Shown: positions 27,084 to 36,156, counted from the stretch's first letter. The stretch is 64,000 nucleotides of DNA from Blattabacterium sp. (Cryptocercus kyebangensis) (GCF_003226855.1 NZ_CP029820.1:1-64000), one strand, 5' to 3'. Notes: generated by a model not told the origin, from the letters alone. Made by a program: numbers and translations.

Positions 27084-28391
27084 ATGTTATTAAAAGATAG
27101 AATTATCTCATCATTTTCAGAAATAAATTCTGATCTAAAATCTTCCTACTTATCCAGATTACGAGATCAATCGATCAATATTTTTAGGGAAAATGGGTTT
27201 CCCTCTACTGAAAATGAAGAATGGAGAAAGACGAATATAAATTCAATTATTAATCAGGATTATAAGATTTTTTCGAAAGAAAAAAAAATTCTAGAATATC
27301 ATAAAATCGAAGAAATGGTTTTTCTAAAAGAAAAAAAATCTTTTCTTCTTATTTTTATTGATGGAGAATATAATTCTTTCCTATCTCATAGATATAATAA
27401 TAATGAGAATAGAAGAAAAGATATTATTTTATCCAATATATCTTCACAAAAAGAAGAAAAAATTAAGAATTTTTATGGTAAATTATCACGTAAATATGAT
27501 GCTTTTAATACTTTAAATACCATTTTTTCAAATGACGGAGGATATATTTATATTCCTAATAATATTTCTTTAAAAACTCCTATAGAAATATTACATATTT
27601 ATACAGGAGTAGAATCAAAAATTCTATTAAATCCAAGAAATTTAATTATAGTAGGGGAATCATCTAAGGTTAAAATTATTGAACATCATAAATCTTTAAA
27701 AAGACATTTATTATTTAGCAATTCTGTTAGTGAAATTTATGCGTTTAATAATAGTCAAATAGAATATTATAAAATTCAAGATGATATAAAAGGAGATAAT
27801 TTGATAGATAATACTTTTTTTCAACAAAACGTACATAGTAAATGTTCAGTTCATACTTTTTCTTTTCAAGGGACCTTTATCAGAAACAACCTGAATTTTT
27901 ATTCTATCGGAGAAAATACTTCTTCTTCTTTATATGGAATTTCTCTTTTATCAGGAAAACAATTAATAGATCATCATACATTAATAGATCATTTATATTC
28001 AAATTCTTATAGTTTTCAATTATACAAAAGTATTTTATTAGAAAAATCTAAAAGCATTTTTAATGGAAAAATACTTGTTGAAAAAGGAATAAAAGGAATT
28101 AATGCTTTTCAGAAAAGCAATAATATTCTTCTTTCTGATGAAGCTTGTATATATGCAAAACCTCAATTAGAAATATTTTCTGATGAGGTGAAATGTTCAC
28201 ATGGTTGCACTATTGGAAGTTTTCATGAATCTGATTTATTTTATTTTCAATCAAGAGGAATTCCAGAAAAAGATGGTAAAATTTTATTATTACTTTCTAT
28301 TTTAGAGGAAGTATTAAAACCTATTAATATTTTAAAATTGAAAAATATGATTTCTAATAAAATAAAAAAAAAATTAGGCATATATTTATAG
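27084..28391 (+). CDS. sufD: Fe-S cluster assembly protein SufD
   Basis: Second beta-helix subunit of the SufBCD complex, paralogous to SufB, needed for iron acquisition by the scaffold. Conserved features are the N-terminal FPSTENEEWRKTNI segment, the central VGESSKVKIIEHH strand, and a C-terminal ending of CSHGCTIGSFHESDLFYFQSRGI with the family His/Cys. At 435 residues it is full length. It is followed after three bases by sufS. Confidence 0.94.
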   Translation: MLLKDRIISSFSEINSDLKSSYLSRLRDQSINIFRENGFPSTENEEWRKTNINSIINQDYKIFSKEKKILEYHKIEEMVFLKEKKSFLLIFIDGEYNSFLSHRYNNNENRRKDIILSNISSQKEEKIKNFYGKLSRKYDAFNTLNTIFSNDGGYIYIPNNISLKTPIEILHIYTGVESKILLNPRNLIIVGESSKVKIIEHHKSLKRHLLFSNSVSEIYAFNNSQIEYYKIQDDIKGDNLIDNTFFQQNVHSKCSVHTFSFQGTFIRNNLNFYSIGENTSSSLYGISLLSGKQLIDHHTLIDHLYSNSYSFQLYKSILLEKSKSIFNGKILVEKGIKGINAFQKSNNILLSDEACIYAKPQLEIFSDEVKCSHGCTIGSFHESDLFYFQSRGIPEKDGKILLLLSILEEVLKPINILKLKNMISNKIKKKLGIYL

Positions 28392-28394
28392 TAT

Positions 28395-29630
28395 ATGTTT
28401 TCAAAAGAAAAAATTAAAGAAATTCGAGATCAATTTCCAATTTTAAAAAAAAAAATTTATTCAAATTCCTTAGTATATATAGATAATGCAGCTACTACTC
28501 AAAAACCTTTTCAAGTAATTAAAGCTTCAGAAGCTTATTATTCCACCATGAATTCTAATATTCATCGAGGATTACATTTTTTAAGTCAAGAATCTACTTT
28601 TTATGTAGAAAATGTAAGAAAAAAAATTCAAAAATTTATTCATGCGAAACATTCTTCAGAAATAATTTTTACAAAAGGAACTACAGAGTCTATTAATTTA
28701 GTAGCTTATAGTATTAGTTTTTTGATAAAAAAAGGAGATGAAATAATTATTTCCTATCTTGAACATCATTCTAATATTGTTCCATGGCAAATTCTTTGTT
28801 CAAAAAAAGAAGCTTTATTAAAAATAATACCAATTAATCAAGATGGTTTTTTACAATTAGAAGATTTTAATTTTTTAATTTCAGAAAAGACAAAAATTGT
28901 AGCAATTAATCATATATCCAATGTTTTAGGAATAATAAACCCTGTAAAAAATATTATTGATAAATCTCATGAATATGGAGCATTAGTTTTAATTGATGGG
29001 GCTCAAGTCCCATCTAATTTAGATTTAGATGTACAAGATTTAAATGCTGATTTTTATGCATTTTCCGCTCATAAAATGTATGGACCTACTGGGGTGGGAA
29101 TTTTATATGGAAAGAAAAAGGTATTAGAGGCTATTGATCCTTATCAAACTGGAGGTGAAATGATTAATAAAGTAAGCTTTGAAACAACCACTTATTCTAA
29201 TTTGCCATTTAAGTTTGAAGCTGGAACTCCAAATATAGAAGGAATTATTGTATGGGGAGAGGCTATAGACTTTGTAGAAAAAATAGGAGTAAAAAATATA
29301 CAAGATTATAAAGGGAAGCTTTTAAGCTATGCTATAAAACTTTTAAGTAGAATAGATGGGATCCAATTATATGGAGTAAGTGATTTAAACAAAAAATCTA
29401 GTATTATATCCTTTAATTTAAGTAAATTACATTGTTTTGATGTTGGAAGTATTTTAGATCGTTTTGGAATTGCTGTACGGACTGGTCATCTTTGTGCTCA
29501 GCCTTTGATGAATTTTTTTAATGTAACAGGAATGATTCGTGCTAGTTTTTCTATATATAATACTTTTGAAGAAATAGATTATTTATTTGATAGTATTTTA
29601 AAAGCAAAAAAATTCTTATTAAAGCATTAA
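28395..29630 (+). CDS. sufS: Cysteine desulfurase SufS (class II)
   Basis: PLP enzyme that removes sulfur from cysteine for the SufBCD scaffold. The PLP lysine is Lys227 in FSAHKMYGPTGVG and the persulfide cysteine is Cys367 in RTGHLCAQPLM. The N-terminal YIDNAATTQKP is the type II signature. At 411 residues it is full length. No sufE or sufU sulfur acceptor is encoded next to it, so the acceptor must be elsewhere in the genome. Last gene of the Suf operon, 7 bases before rplU. Confidence 0.95.
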   Translation: MFSKEKIKEIRDQFPILKKKIYSNSLVYIDNAATTQKPFQVIKASEAYYSTMNSNIHRGLHFLSQESTFYVENVRKKIQKFIHAKHSSEIIFTKGTTESINLVAYSISFLIKKGDEIIISYLEHHSNIVPWQILCSKKEALLKIIPINQDGFLQLEDFNFLISEKTKIVAINHISNVLGIINPVKNIIDKSHEYGALVLIDGAQVPSNLDLDVQDLNADFYAFSAHKMYGPTGVGILYGKKKVLEAIDPYQTGGEMINKVSFETTTYSNLPFKFEAGTPNIEGIIVWGEAIDFVEKIGVKNIQDYKGKLLSYAIKLLSRIDGIQLYGVSDLNKKSSIISFNLSKLHCFDVGSILDRFGIAVRTGHLCAQPLMNFFNVTGMIRASFSIYNTFEEIDYLFDSILKAKKFLLKH

Positions 29631-29637
29631 AAATTAT

Positions 29638-29982
29638 ATGATATACGCAATTGTGAATATTTTTGGGAATCAATTTAAATTGATTGAAAATAAATATATT
29701 TATGTTCTTCGTCTTACTTCTATGAAGTTAGGAGAAAAAATATGGTTAAATCAGGTTTTTCTCTTTTATAAAAATGGATTAACAAAGATAGGTACTCCTT
29801 TTTTAGAAAATATAAATATTCAAGTAGAAATTTTGCAACATTTAAAAGGAGATAAGATAATTGTATTCAAAAAAAAAAGGAGAAAAGGATATAAAGTAAA
29901 AAATGGATTTAGACCGTTATTTACAAAAATTAAAGTAATTTCTTTTTCAGAATTAGAAAATAAAAATATAAAAAAATTATAA
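29638..29982 (+). CDS. rplU: 50S ribosomal protein L21
   Basis: Large-subunit ribosomal protein binding 23S rRNA. MIYAIVNIFGNQFKLIENK is the usual N-terminus and FKKKRRKGYKVKNGFRP the conserved basic motif near residues 79-95. At 114 residues it is slightly longer than E. coli L21 (103). It pairs with rpmA six bases downstream, the usual rplU-rpmA arrangement, and may be co-transcribed from the Suf operon. Confidence 0.95.
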   Translation: MIYAIVNIFGNQFKLIENKYIYVLRLTSMKLGEKIWLNQVFLFYKNGLTKIGTPFLENINIQVEILQHLKGDKIIVFKKKRRKGYKVKNGFRPLFTKIKVISFSELENKNIKKL

Positions 29983-29988
29983 TTTATA

Positions 29989-30243
29989 ATGGCTCATAAA
30001 AAAGGTTCAGGAAGTTCTAGAAATGGTCGTGATTCAGAAGGTCGAAGATTAGGAATAAAGATATATGGAAATCAATTTGTTAAATCAGGAAACATTATTG
30101 TTCGTCAACGTGGGACAAAACATCATCCTGGAACAAATGTAGGAATTGGAAAAGATCATACTTTATATGCTATAAAAACAGGATTTGTAATTTTTAAAAG
30201 AATAAAAAAAAACAAGTCCATTGTATCTGTTATATCAAAATAA
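29989..30243 (+). CDS. rpmA: 50S ribosomal protein L27
   Basis: Large-subunit protein whose N-terminus reaches the peptidyl-transferase centre. It begins directly with [16 protein letters not shown], with no cleavable extension of the Firmicutes type, and has the [15 protein letters not shown] core. At 84 residues it is full length. A tRNA gene starts 9 bases after its stop, so the two are probably co-transcribed. Confidence 0.96.
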   Translation: MAHKKGSGSSRNGRDSEGRRLGIKIYGNQFVKSGNIIVRQRGTKHHPGTNVGIGKDHTLYAIKTGFVIFKRIKKNKSIVSVISK

Positions 30244-30251
30244 TGGAATGA

Positions 30252-30325
30252 GGCTGGGTAGTTCAATAGGATAGAGCAACAGTTTCCTAAACTGTAAGTT
30301 GTGGGTTCGAATCCCTCCCCGGTCA
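30252..30325 (+). tRNA. tRNA-Arg (anticodon CCT)
   Basis: Cloverleaf: acceptor GGCTGGG with CCCGGTC, D-arm GTTC/GAGC, anticodon stem ACAGT/ACTGT around loop TTCCTAA with CCT at 30286-30288, and T-loop TTCGAAT. The T-stem has one mismatch (T-T at the second pair). CCA is not encoded. CCT reads AGG arginine codons. It follows rpmA closely on the same strand. Confidence 0.9.
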
Positions 30326-30343
30326 CATAAAACATGAAAAAAA

Positions 30344-30417
30344 TGGTCCCAGCTGGATTTGAACCAGCGACCTCCTGATTATGAGTCAGATGCTCTAACC
30401 GACTGAGCTATGGGACC
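30344..30417 (-). tRNA. tRNA with anticodon CAT, probably tRNA-Ile2 (lysidine)
   Basis: The minus strand folds into a perfect cloverleaf: acceptor GGTCCCA/TGGGACC, D-arm AGCTCAGTCGGTTAGAGC, anticodon loop CTCATAA, T-arm GCTGG TTCAAAT CCAGC, discriminator A; CCA is not encoded. CAT can mean Met or Ile2. The C4-G69 and C5-G68 acceptor pairs and the GGTCGCTGG T-arm region match tRNA-Ile2 as read by TilS, and the third pair is U-A rather than the C-G favoured by MetRS. I lean to Ile2; elongator Met is the alternative. Confidence 0.85.
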
Positions 30418-30506
30418 TAAAAATACAATTTTACAAAAAAATTTTATTGATTCAAAAAAAAACTATACTTTTTTTAGTAAATTTAAGTTAGAAAACTTTT
30501 AGAATC

Positions 30507-30830
30507 ATGGATTCCATTAAAAATAAAAAAATATCTTCAATATTTTATACGGAAATAGCAGAAATACTTCATCAAGAATTTAATAATGAAAATAGAGAAG
30601 GATTTTTAATTACCTTGACTAAAATTTGTATTAATACCGATATGAGTTTAATAAAAGGATATATAGCTATATACCCTTTTTTAAATAAAAATTTTTTGAA
30701 AAGAATTCGATTAAAATCTGGATTTTACAGAAAATTATTATCTAAAAAACTTAGATATCGTGTAAAAAAAATACCAAAATTGGATTTTCGTTTTGAAAAT
30801 TCTTTTTCAATAAAAAACTTGATTGAATAA
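30507..30830 (+). CDS. rbfA: 30S ribosome-binding factor A
   Basis: KH-like assembly factor for the 30S subunit. It shows SIFYTEIAEILHQE at the N-terminus, LITLTKICINTDMSLIKGYIAI in the middle, and KLSKKLRYRVKKIPKLDFRFENS toward the end, the family's RKIP(E/K)LxF block. 107 residues, slightly short but complete. It is followed six bases later by the Lol-type permease gene, an order common in Bacteroidota. Confidence 0.92.
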   Translation: MDSIKNKKISSIFYTEIAEILHQEFNNENREGFLITLTKICINTDMSLIKGYIAIYPFLNKNFLKRIRLKSGFYRKLLSKKLRYRVKKIPKLDFRFENSFSIKNLIE

Positions 30831-30836
30831 TTTTTC

Positions 30837-32042
30837 TTGAGCCCTTCTTTTTACATAGCTATACGCTATTTCTTTTCTAAAAAAATAACTAATATTGTTA
30901 ATATTATTATTTTTTTGTCTACTCTATCTCTTAGTATATCTACATTTTCTCTATCTTCTATTTTATCTGTTTTTTCAGGATTAGAAAATTTAAATATTAA
31001 ATTTTATCAAATTAATTATCCTGATATAGTCCTTACTTCTTTCAAAGAAGAAAATATTTTCATAAATGATAGAATATTGAAAGAAAAAATGAAATCTATA
31101 AAAGGGATATTTTCTTTTTCTAAAACTATGGAAAAAATAGTGTATTTATATTATAAAAATAATAAATATTTTTTTCATTTAAAAGGAGTGGATTCCGAAT
31201 ATGGAAAAGTTATGAAAAATTTTAAAAAAATTATCTTTATAAAAGATGATAAATTATCTTATAACCAATTGAATATATATATAGGATTATCTTCTTTTTT
31301 CCCTTTTTTTCCATTATTGTTTATTGATAAAATAGAAAAAAATCCTATAAAAATTATTTGTTTTTTTTTTGATAAGAAAAAAAAAACTTATACCCCATTT
31401 ATTATACAAAGAAGAGTAAGAATAAAAGGACTATTTCATTTTAGTCAAGAAGTAGATAAAAAATATTTATTTTGCGATATTTCTGAAATTCAAAAATTAA
31501 TTCAAAAAAAAACTTTTCAATCCCTAGAAATAAAAATTCATAAAGGTAAAAATATAAATAATATAAAAAATCTTTTGAAAAAAAAATTCGGATCTAAATT
31601 TATGATAAAAACACGTATGGAAAAAGAAAAATCTTTTTCCAAAGTTATTAATACGGAAAAAATGTTTATCTATTTTTTATTATTTTTAATAACTTTAATT
31701 GCTGGTTTTAATTTAATTAGTGCTATTTTCATATTACAATTAGATAAGAGAGAAAATATTTTTATTTTATGGAGTTTTGGTTATTCTTTATATAGAATCA
31801 AAAAAATTTTTTTTCATATAGGAATTATTATTACTTTTTCTGGATGGTTTTTGGGAATATGTATATCATATGTTATATCTATGTTGCAAGATAGATATCA
31901 TATTTTTAAAATTGGAGGAAAATTTCCTTTTCCAGTAAAATTTACAATAGGAGATTTTTGTATGACGACATGTATAATTTTAACAATAGGTGTAATCATA
32001 TCTTTTTTTTCATCTAAAAGAATGAGTTATTTATTTATCTAA
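30837..32042 (+). CDS. Lipoprotein-releasing ABC transporter permease (LolC/LolE/FtsX family)
   Basis: Membrane subunit of the transporter that lifts mature lipoproteins from the inner membrane. It has an N-terminal transmembrane segment (about residues 15-45) after the typical FYIAIRYFFSKK lead, a periplasmic MacB-like domain (about 50-270) and three C-terminal membrane helices, the FtsX domain (about 275-400). 401 residues. The start is TTG six bases after rbfA. No ATPase partner (LolD) is in this window. The last 12 bases overlap the end of rnz on the other strand. Bacteroidota have one LolC/E-type gene, so I do not choose between C and E. Confidence 0.85.
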   Translation: MSPSFYIAIRYFFSKKITNIVNIIIFLSTLSLSISTFSLSSILSVFSGLENLNIKFYQINYPDIVLTSFKEENIFINDRILKEKMKSIKGIFSFSKTMEKIVYLYYKNNKYFFHLKGVDSEYGKVMKNFKKIIFIKDDKLSYNQLNIYIGLSSFFPFFPLLFIDKIEKNPIKIICFFFDKKKKTYTPFIIQRRVRIKGLFHFSQEVDKKYLFCDISEIQKLIQKKTFQSLEIKIHKGKNINNIKNLLKKKFGSKFMIKTRMEKEKSFSKVINTEKMFIYFLLFLITLIAGFNLISAIFILQLDKRENIFILWSFGYSLYRIKKIFFHIGIIITFSGWFLGICISYVISMLQDRYHIFKIGGKFPFPVKFTIGDFCMTTCIILTIGVIISFFSSKRMSYLFI

Positions 32043-32954
32043 ATAGTATTTTTTTAAAGGTTCTGATGCTACCACATTATAAAAAATTTCTTTTGCTTCT
32101 TTTTCAAAATCTTTAATATTTGGAAACCTATTAGAATAGTGCCCTAGTAGTAATTTTTTTACTTTAGCTTTTTTCGCTATATAAGCAGCTTGGTTAGCTG
32201 TGGAATGCCCTGTATTGATAGCTCTTATTTCTTCTGTTTTTAGAAAAGTTGATTCATGATATAATAAATCTATATACTTTATATGATCAATAATAGGAGA
32301 ATAGTAGGAAGTATCTGAACAAAAAGCATAAGATAATATTTTAGGAGGATCAAATGTTAGTTGATAATTTGGTATTATTCTTCCTTCGTTAGTTTTAAAA
32401 TTTTTTCCAAGTTTTAAGTCCTTATAATTTACGATATTAATATCAGGAATTTTTTTTATTTCTTCCATATTTAATTTTCTATTACTAAGTTTTTCTTTAA
32501 AAAGAAATCCATTAGCGTAAATTCTGTGTTTTAATGGAATAGTATAAACTTCTATTTTATCGTTTTCCATAATTTTTTCTTCTTTATTAGAAGATAATTC
32601 TATGTAATCTATAAAGTATTTTATTCGTGTATAAGACCATTTAAAGTGAGTCTCAATAATTTCTTTTAATCCTTTTGGAGCGTAAATATTTACTGATTTT
32701 TCTCTTCCTAATAAATGAAAAGTAGAAAGTAATCCAATTAGTCCGAAAAAATGATCTCCATGTAAATGAGAGATGAATATATGTATTATTTTATTAAATT
32801 TTATTTTTGCTTTTCTTAATTGAACTTGTGTTCCTTCTCCACAATCAATAAGAAAAACATATCCTTTCATTTCTAATATTTGAGCTGTTGGATAAAATTT
32901 TTTAGTTGGAATTGAAGAGTGACACCCTAAAATGGTTAATGAAGGTTTTTTCAT
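32031..32954 (-). CDS. rnz: Ribonuclease Z
   Basis: Metallo-beta-lactamase fold endonuclease that trims the 3' trailers of tRNA precursors. The HxHxDH zinc motif reads SHLHGDHFFGL at about residues 62-72, with GHSTANQAA and GHYSNRF supplying later ligands; CGEGTQVQLRK is the usual early segment. At 307 residues it matches the short bacterial form. None of the tRNA genes here encode CCA, so a 3'-trimming enzyme followed by CCA addition is required. Tail-to-tail overlap of 12 bases with the permease gene. Confidence 0.94.
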   Translation of the reverse strand: MKKPSLTILGCHSSIPTKKFYPTAQILEMKGYVFLIDCGEGTQVQLRKAKIKFNKIIHIFISHLHGDHFFGLIGLLSTFHLLGREKSVNIYAPKGLKEIIETHFKWSYTRIKYFIDYIELSSNKEEKIMENDKIEVYTIPLKHRIYANGFLFKEKLSNRKLNMEEIKKIPDINIVNYKDLKLGKNFKTNEGRIIPNYQLTFDPPKILSYAFCSDTSYYSPIIDHIKYIDLLYHESTFLKTEEIRAINTGHSTANQAAYIAKKAKVKKLLLGHYSNRFPNIKDFEKEAKEIFYNVVASEPLKKYYLDK

Positions 32955-33101
32955 TAAAAATAATATTGGTGATAATTCATGAATTTTATCATCTTTTTAA
33001 AAGCTATGATTCTATGACTTATTTTATTTTTTTATAAATATTTATATTTTAGAAAAAATAGATTTTTATCTATATAAAATCAGATCCAAATCCATTATTT
33101 C

Positions 33102-33914
33102 TCATAATTTTTTCTTTTTTTTAAAAAGAAAAACACAGCCAATAGTTGTGATTAAACTAATAATGGAAATGAACCAAAAATTAAAATTTTTCTGTTTTGA
33201 AAAAAGTTCTTCATTTTTAATGAAAAAAAACATGGTAAATAAGGCGAAAGCATTGTTAAATATATGTAATAAAATACAGTCTATTATGGAAGTTGTTGTA
33301 AAATAAATGAATCCTATAAAACTTCCAATAAAAAGTCCACCTACAAATTGCCATGGATTCATGTGAGTTAATCCAAATAAAAAAGAAGAAAATAAAATAG
33401 CTTTAATTGGATGTATTTTATTTTTTAACATTCCATTTAAAATAATTCCTCTAAAAAGAACTTCTTCACATATAGGAGCTAGTAATACGGTTGTAGAGAA
33501 AAATGGAATTGGATTTTTTACTTCTTCTTTAAAGAAATCTTCAATTTCTTTATACATATTTCCTAATAATTCTCCATCTTTTGGAACAAATGAAGAAATA
33601 TAGTCATTCAATATAATTATACAAAACATTACACAAAAAAGAACTAAATAAATATACCATGGAGATATTTTAAATGATAATTCTATAATGAGATTTTTCT
33701 TTTGTGCTTGATAAGAAACGAAAATAAACAAAAAAATAAATGGAATTGTATACGATATAGAAAATATCATACTTTCAGGTAAATTTATAGCAATCAATAA
33801 TTTTCTAAAAATTATATTGAAAAAATTTAAAACAGTAAATGCTAAAATTAAAAGAAAAGCTTCAGTATAACTTATTTTAAAATAATTCTTCATAAGAAAT
33901 AAAATTTCATTCAA
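33102..33914 (-). CDS. CPBP-family intramembrane metalloprotease
   Basis: Polytopic membrane protein (270 residues, about eight helices) with the CPBP (Abi/CAAX protease) motifs: EEVLFRG near residues 146-152, a second motif, FGLTHMNPWQ, near 185-194, and a third, HIFNNAFALF, near 216-225. These contain the catalytic Glu pair, Arg and His residues of Rce1-like glutamate proteases. The target is not known; bacterial members often process peptides or act in immunity to bacteriocins, but nothing nearby suggests a partner. Gene intact. Confidence 0.87.
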   Translation of the reverse strand: MNEILFLMKNYFKISYTEAFLLILAFTVLNFFNIIFRKLLIAINLPESMIFSISYTIPFIFLFIFVSYQAQKKNLIIELSFKISPWYIYLVLFCVMFCIIILNDYISSFVPKDGELLGNMYKEIEDFFKEEVKNPIPFFSTTVLLAPICEEVLFRGIILNGMLKNKIHPIKAILFSSFLFGLTHMNPWQFVGGLFIGSFIGFIYFTTTSIIDCILLHIFNNAFALFTMFFFIKNEELFSKQKNFNFWFISIISLITTIGCVFLFKKKKKL

Positions 33915-34164
33915 TTCCTAAAATTACTTTTACTAGAGTTAGTATAATATTTAGTATTATGTAGTATTATACACATATTTTTACGAAAGTCTAGTATTTT
34001 TACTTTATAGAATTTTACAAATCATATGTTTAATTAATTTAATATTTTTTGAATTCAATCATTTTTCAATTGTATTTTTGTGATAAACAAAAAAATGAAA
34101 GGTAAAACAATTTTTTTTAAAAAATCGGATAATTCATTCAAGATAAAAAATAATAAAATCTATT
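33915..34164. other. 250-base intergenic region between divergent genes
   Basis: Holds the start regions of the CPBP protease (minus) and the M14 peptidase (plus). Very AT-rich, with a loosely repeated AGTATTAT element at 33940-33975. I see no tRNA, no open frame of note and one likely promoter (next entry). Confidence 0.6.
34049..34080 (+). promoter_or_regulatory. Bacteroidota-type promoter for the M14 peptidase gene
   Basis: TTG at 34049-34051 and TATTTTTG at 34073-34080 match the -33 and -7 elements of the Bacteroidota housekeeping promoter (TTG and TAnnTTTG) with a 21-base spacer. The start codon is 85 bases further on, a plausible leader length. Confidence 0.45.
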
Positions 34165-35343
34165 ATGTTCTATTTTGATCTAGATACTTTGTTTAGATCT
34201 TATAATTCTCTTATTAAGGATGATACTATAACCTCTTCTAGAATTTTTAAATATTCTAAATTATTGAAAATGGTCAAGAAATACGAGAATATATGTTCTA
34301 TTATACCCGTAGGATTTTCCATAGAAGAAAGAATAATTTTCAAATTTCAATGGGGTAAGGGGGATTTTAAAATTTTTATTTGGTCCCAAATGCATGGGAA
34401 CGAAACTACAGGTACAAAATCGATGTTTGATATTTTTCATTTCTTTTCAAAAGAAAAAAATCACGATTTAGTTAGATTTTTAAGGAAAAAATTAACTATT
34501 TTATTTATTCCAATGTTAAATCCTGATGGTTCTGAAAAATTTCAAAGGAGAAATGCTGTAAATATAGATTTAAATAGAGATGCTATTCGTTTACAATCTC
34601 CAGAAATTAAGATATTATTTCATGAAATAAAGAAGAGTAACCCCCATATTTTATTTAATTTGCATGATCAAAAAAGTATTTATAATATTGGAAATAAATA
34701 TTTCAATCCAGCTATTTTATCATTTTTATCTCCTTCAGTGGAAGGAGATAAAAAAATAACTGATAAAAGAAAAAAATCGATGGGTTTAATATATTCTATT
34801 GAAAAAAAAATGAGAGGTATATTACCAAATATAGGTTCTATAGGAAGATTTTCCGATAAATTATATCCTACAGCTACTGGGGATAATTTTCAAAAATTAG
34901 GTTATCCTACTATTCTTTTTGAAGCAGGATGTTTGCCTAAAGATACTCAAAAAGAGATAGTTAGAAAATATAATACTTTTTCTATTCTTTTAGGTTTTTA
35001 TTTTCTTTCTACTAAGGAAAGTAATCTTGAAAAAGAATACAAATCTTATTTTTCTATTCCTGAAAATAAAAATAATTTATTTGATAAAATTTATAGAAAA
35101 GTTCAAATAGAAAAGGGTAAATACCAATTTTTGGTTGATATAGGAATTAGGATTATAGAGAAATTTGATCCTATACAAAAAAATATTAATTTGGTTTCCA
35201 AGATTGTTGATATAGGAGATTTATCTCATTTTTTTGCATATGAAGATACTATTTTTAATGGAAAAAAGTTTTATAGAAAAAGAAAAAAAGAAGGTGAAAA
35301 TTTTCCAGAAATTGGAGATCAAGACTTATTTAATATTTTTTAA
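34165..35343 (+). CDS. M14-family zinc carboxypeptidase-like protein
   Basis: Matches the peptidase M14 fold: the zinc motif HGNE at SQMHGNETTGTKSM (residues about 75-88), the substrate-binding NPDGSEKFQRRNAVNIDLNRDA segment (about 117-138) and the later zinc-ligand histidine in FNLHDQ. FEAGCLPKD, near residue 252, lies where the catalytic Glu is expected. 392 residues with a C-terminal extension past 290 that I do not recognise. No signal peptide is evident, so it is probably cytoplasmic. Substrate unknown. Confidence 0.82.
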   Translation: MFYFDLDTLFRSYNSLIKDDTITSSRIFKYSKLLKMVKKYENICSIIPVGFSIEERIIFKFQWGKGDFKIFIWSQMHGNETTGTKSMFDIFHFFSKEKNHDLVRFLRKKLTILFIPMLNPDGSEKFQRRNAVNIDLNRDAIRLQSPEIKILFHEIKKSNPHILFNLHDQKSIYNIGNKYFNPAILSFLSPSVEGDKKITDKRKKSMGLIYSIEKKMRGILPNIGSIGRFSDKLYPTATGDNFQKLGYPTILFEAGCLPKDTQKEIVRKYNTFSILLGFYFLSTKESNLEKEYKSYFSIPENKNNLFDKIYRKVQIEKGKYQFLVDIGIRIIEKFDPIQKNINLVSKIVDIGDLSHFFAYEDTIFNGKKFYRKRKKEGENFPEIGDQDLFNIF

Positions 35344-35345
35344 CT

Positions 35346-35495
35346 TTATTTTCTAAAATTAGAAACTGTTAATTTTTTTCTATTTTTTTTTCTTCTTCTA
35401 GATAGAAGATTTCTACCATTTTTTGTATTCATACGTTTTAGAAACCCATGAATATTAACTTTTTTTCTATTAGAAGGTTGATAAGTTCTTTTCAT
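35346..35495 (-). CDS. rpmH: 50S ribosomal protein L34
   Basis: Short gene of 49 codons: [19 protein letters not shown] at the N-terminus, then the [18 protein letters not shown] block, which is the standard L34 pattern. The end is three bases from the M14 peptidase stop on the other strand. No rnpA, yidD or dnaA neighbour is present; yidD lies 12 kb away, so the classical origin-linked cluster is broken up. The RNase P protein gene is not in this window. Confidence 0.95.
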   Translation of the reverse strand: MKRTYQPSNRKKVNIHGFLKRMNTKNGRNLLSRRRKKNRKKLTVSNFRK

Positions 35496-35520
35496 AAAAA
35501 ATTTTAAAAATTAAAATATT

Positions 35521-35895
35521 TTATATTATTTTTTTTATAATAATGGTTTCTAATTGTTCTTCTATTATAAAGATTTTTTTATTATTTTTTTCTATAATTT
35601 CAATATAATAAATCATGGGAAAAGGTTTTTCTTTAAAAAGTTTTTTTTGAAAAAAGATATTTCCTTTTTTAAAAATATTTGATTTTATAAAAATAGGATT
35701 GCAAAATATAGTGTTTTTTTTACATTTTTGTATATTATTTTTGTTTATTTCAATTATTATTTTTTTATTTTTTATATTATTATTCAATATTTTTTGATGA
35801 TAAGAGGTCGAAGTATTACGATAAGAATAGTATAAAATTAAAATACCAATAATAAAACCTGTTAAAAAAAAAGAAAAACGCCTCATAAGATTCAT
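35521..35895 (-). CDS. Small single-pass membrane protein of unknown function
   Basis: 124 residues; a basic N-terminus and one transmembrane helix (about 7-24, FFLTGFIIGILILYYSY), then a lysine/isoleucine-rich soluble part with two cysteines near 58 and 65. I do not recognise a catalytic motif. It loosely recalls DUF4258-type proteins of flavobacteria that start with a similar membrane segment, but that is a weak memory match. The start could be either ATG (35895 or 35886). It lies upstream of rpmH on the same strand. Confidence 0.6.
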   Translation of the reverse strand: MNLMRRFSFFLTGFIIGILILYYSYRNTSTSYHQKILNNNIKNKKIIIEINKNNIQKCKKNTIFCNPIFIKSNIFKKGNIFFQKKLFKEKPFPMIYYIEIIEKNNKKIFIIEEQLETIIIKKII

Positions 35896-36156
35896 GATCT
35901 ATTACAAAAATATATTTGGCAATTCCTAAATTACATAAAGTTTTTGAATATCAAATTCATTGATTATAAAATTGATTTTTGATATCGAGTATAATATATA
36001 TATTATTGATATATAATAATTTGAAAAATTATATTAGAATCAAATTCATAAATAATTTACTAAAATTATTTTAATAAATGTGATAAAAGTTAGTTATAAA
36101 AAACTAAAAGTATAGGGAGTCAACTCCTCCCCCTAATTTTTAATATTAATTAATTT
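35896..36156. other. 261-base intergenic region upstream of lpxC-fabZ
   Basis: Divergent upstream region of the small membrane protein and lpxC-fabZ. It is nearly all A and T except for a compact G/C patch at 36114-36133 with the inverted repeat GGAGT-CA-ACTCC (36116-36127) followed by CCCCC, 24 bases before the lpxC start. Just before it, TAGTT/AACTA forms another short stem. I see no gene here. Confidence 0.5.

Noticed and set aside
33940-33975. AGTATAAT/AGTATTAT repeats that might suggest a small array or regulator sites
   Set aside because: Short, irregular and expected in this base composition; no spacer pattern or symmetry.
35907-35914. CAAAAATA, a minus-strand -7 match before the small membrane protein
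   Set aside because: It is only 12 bases from the start codon and has no -33 element at the right distance.
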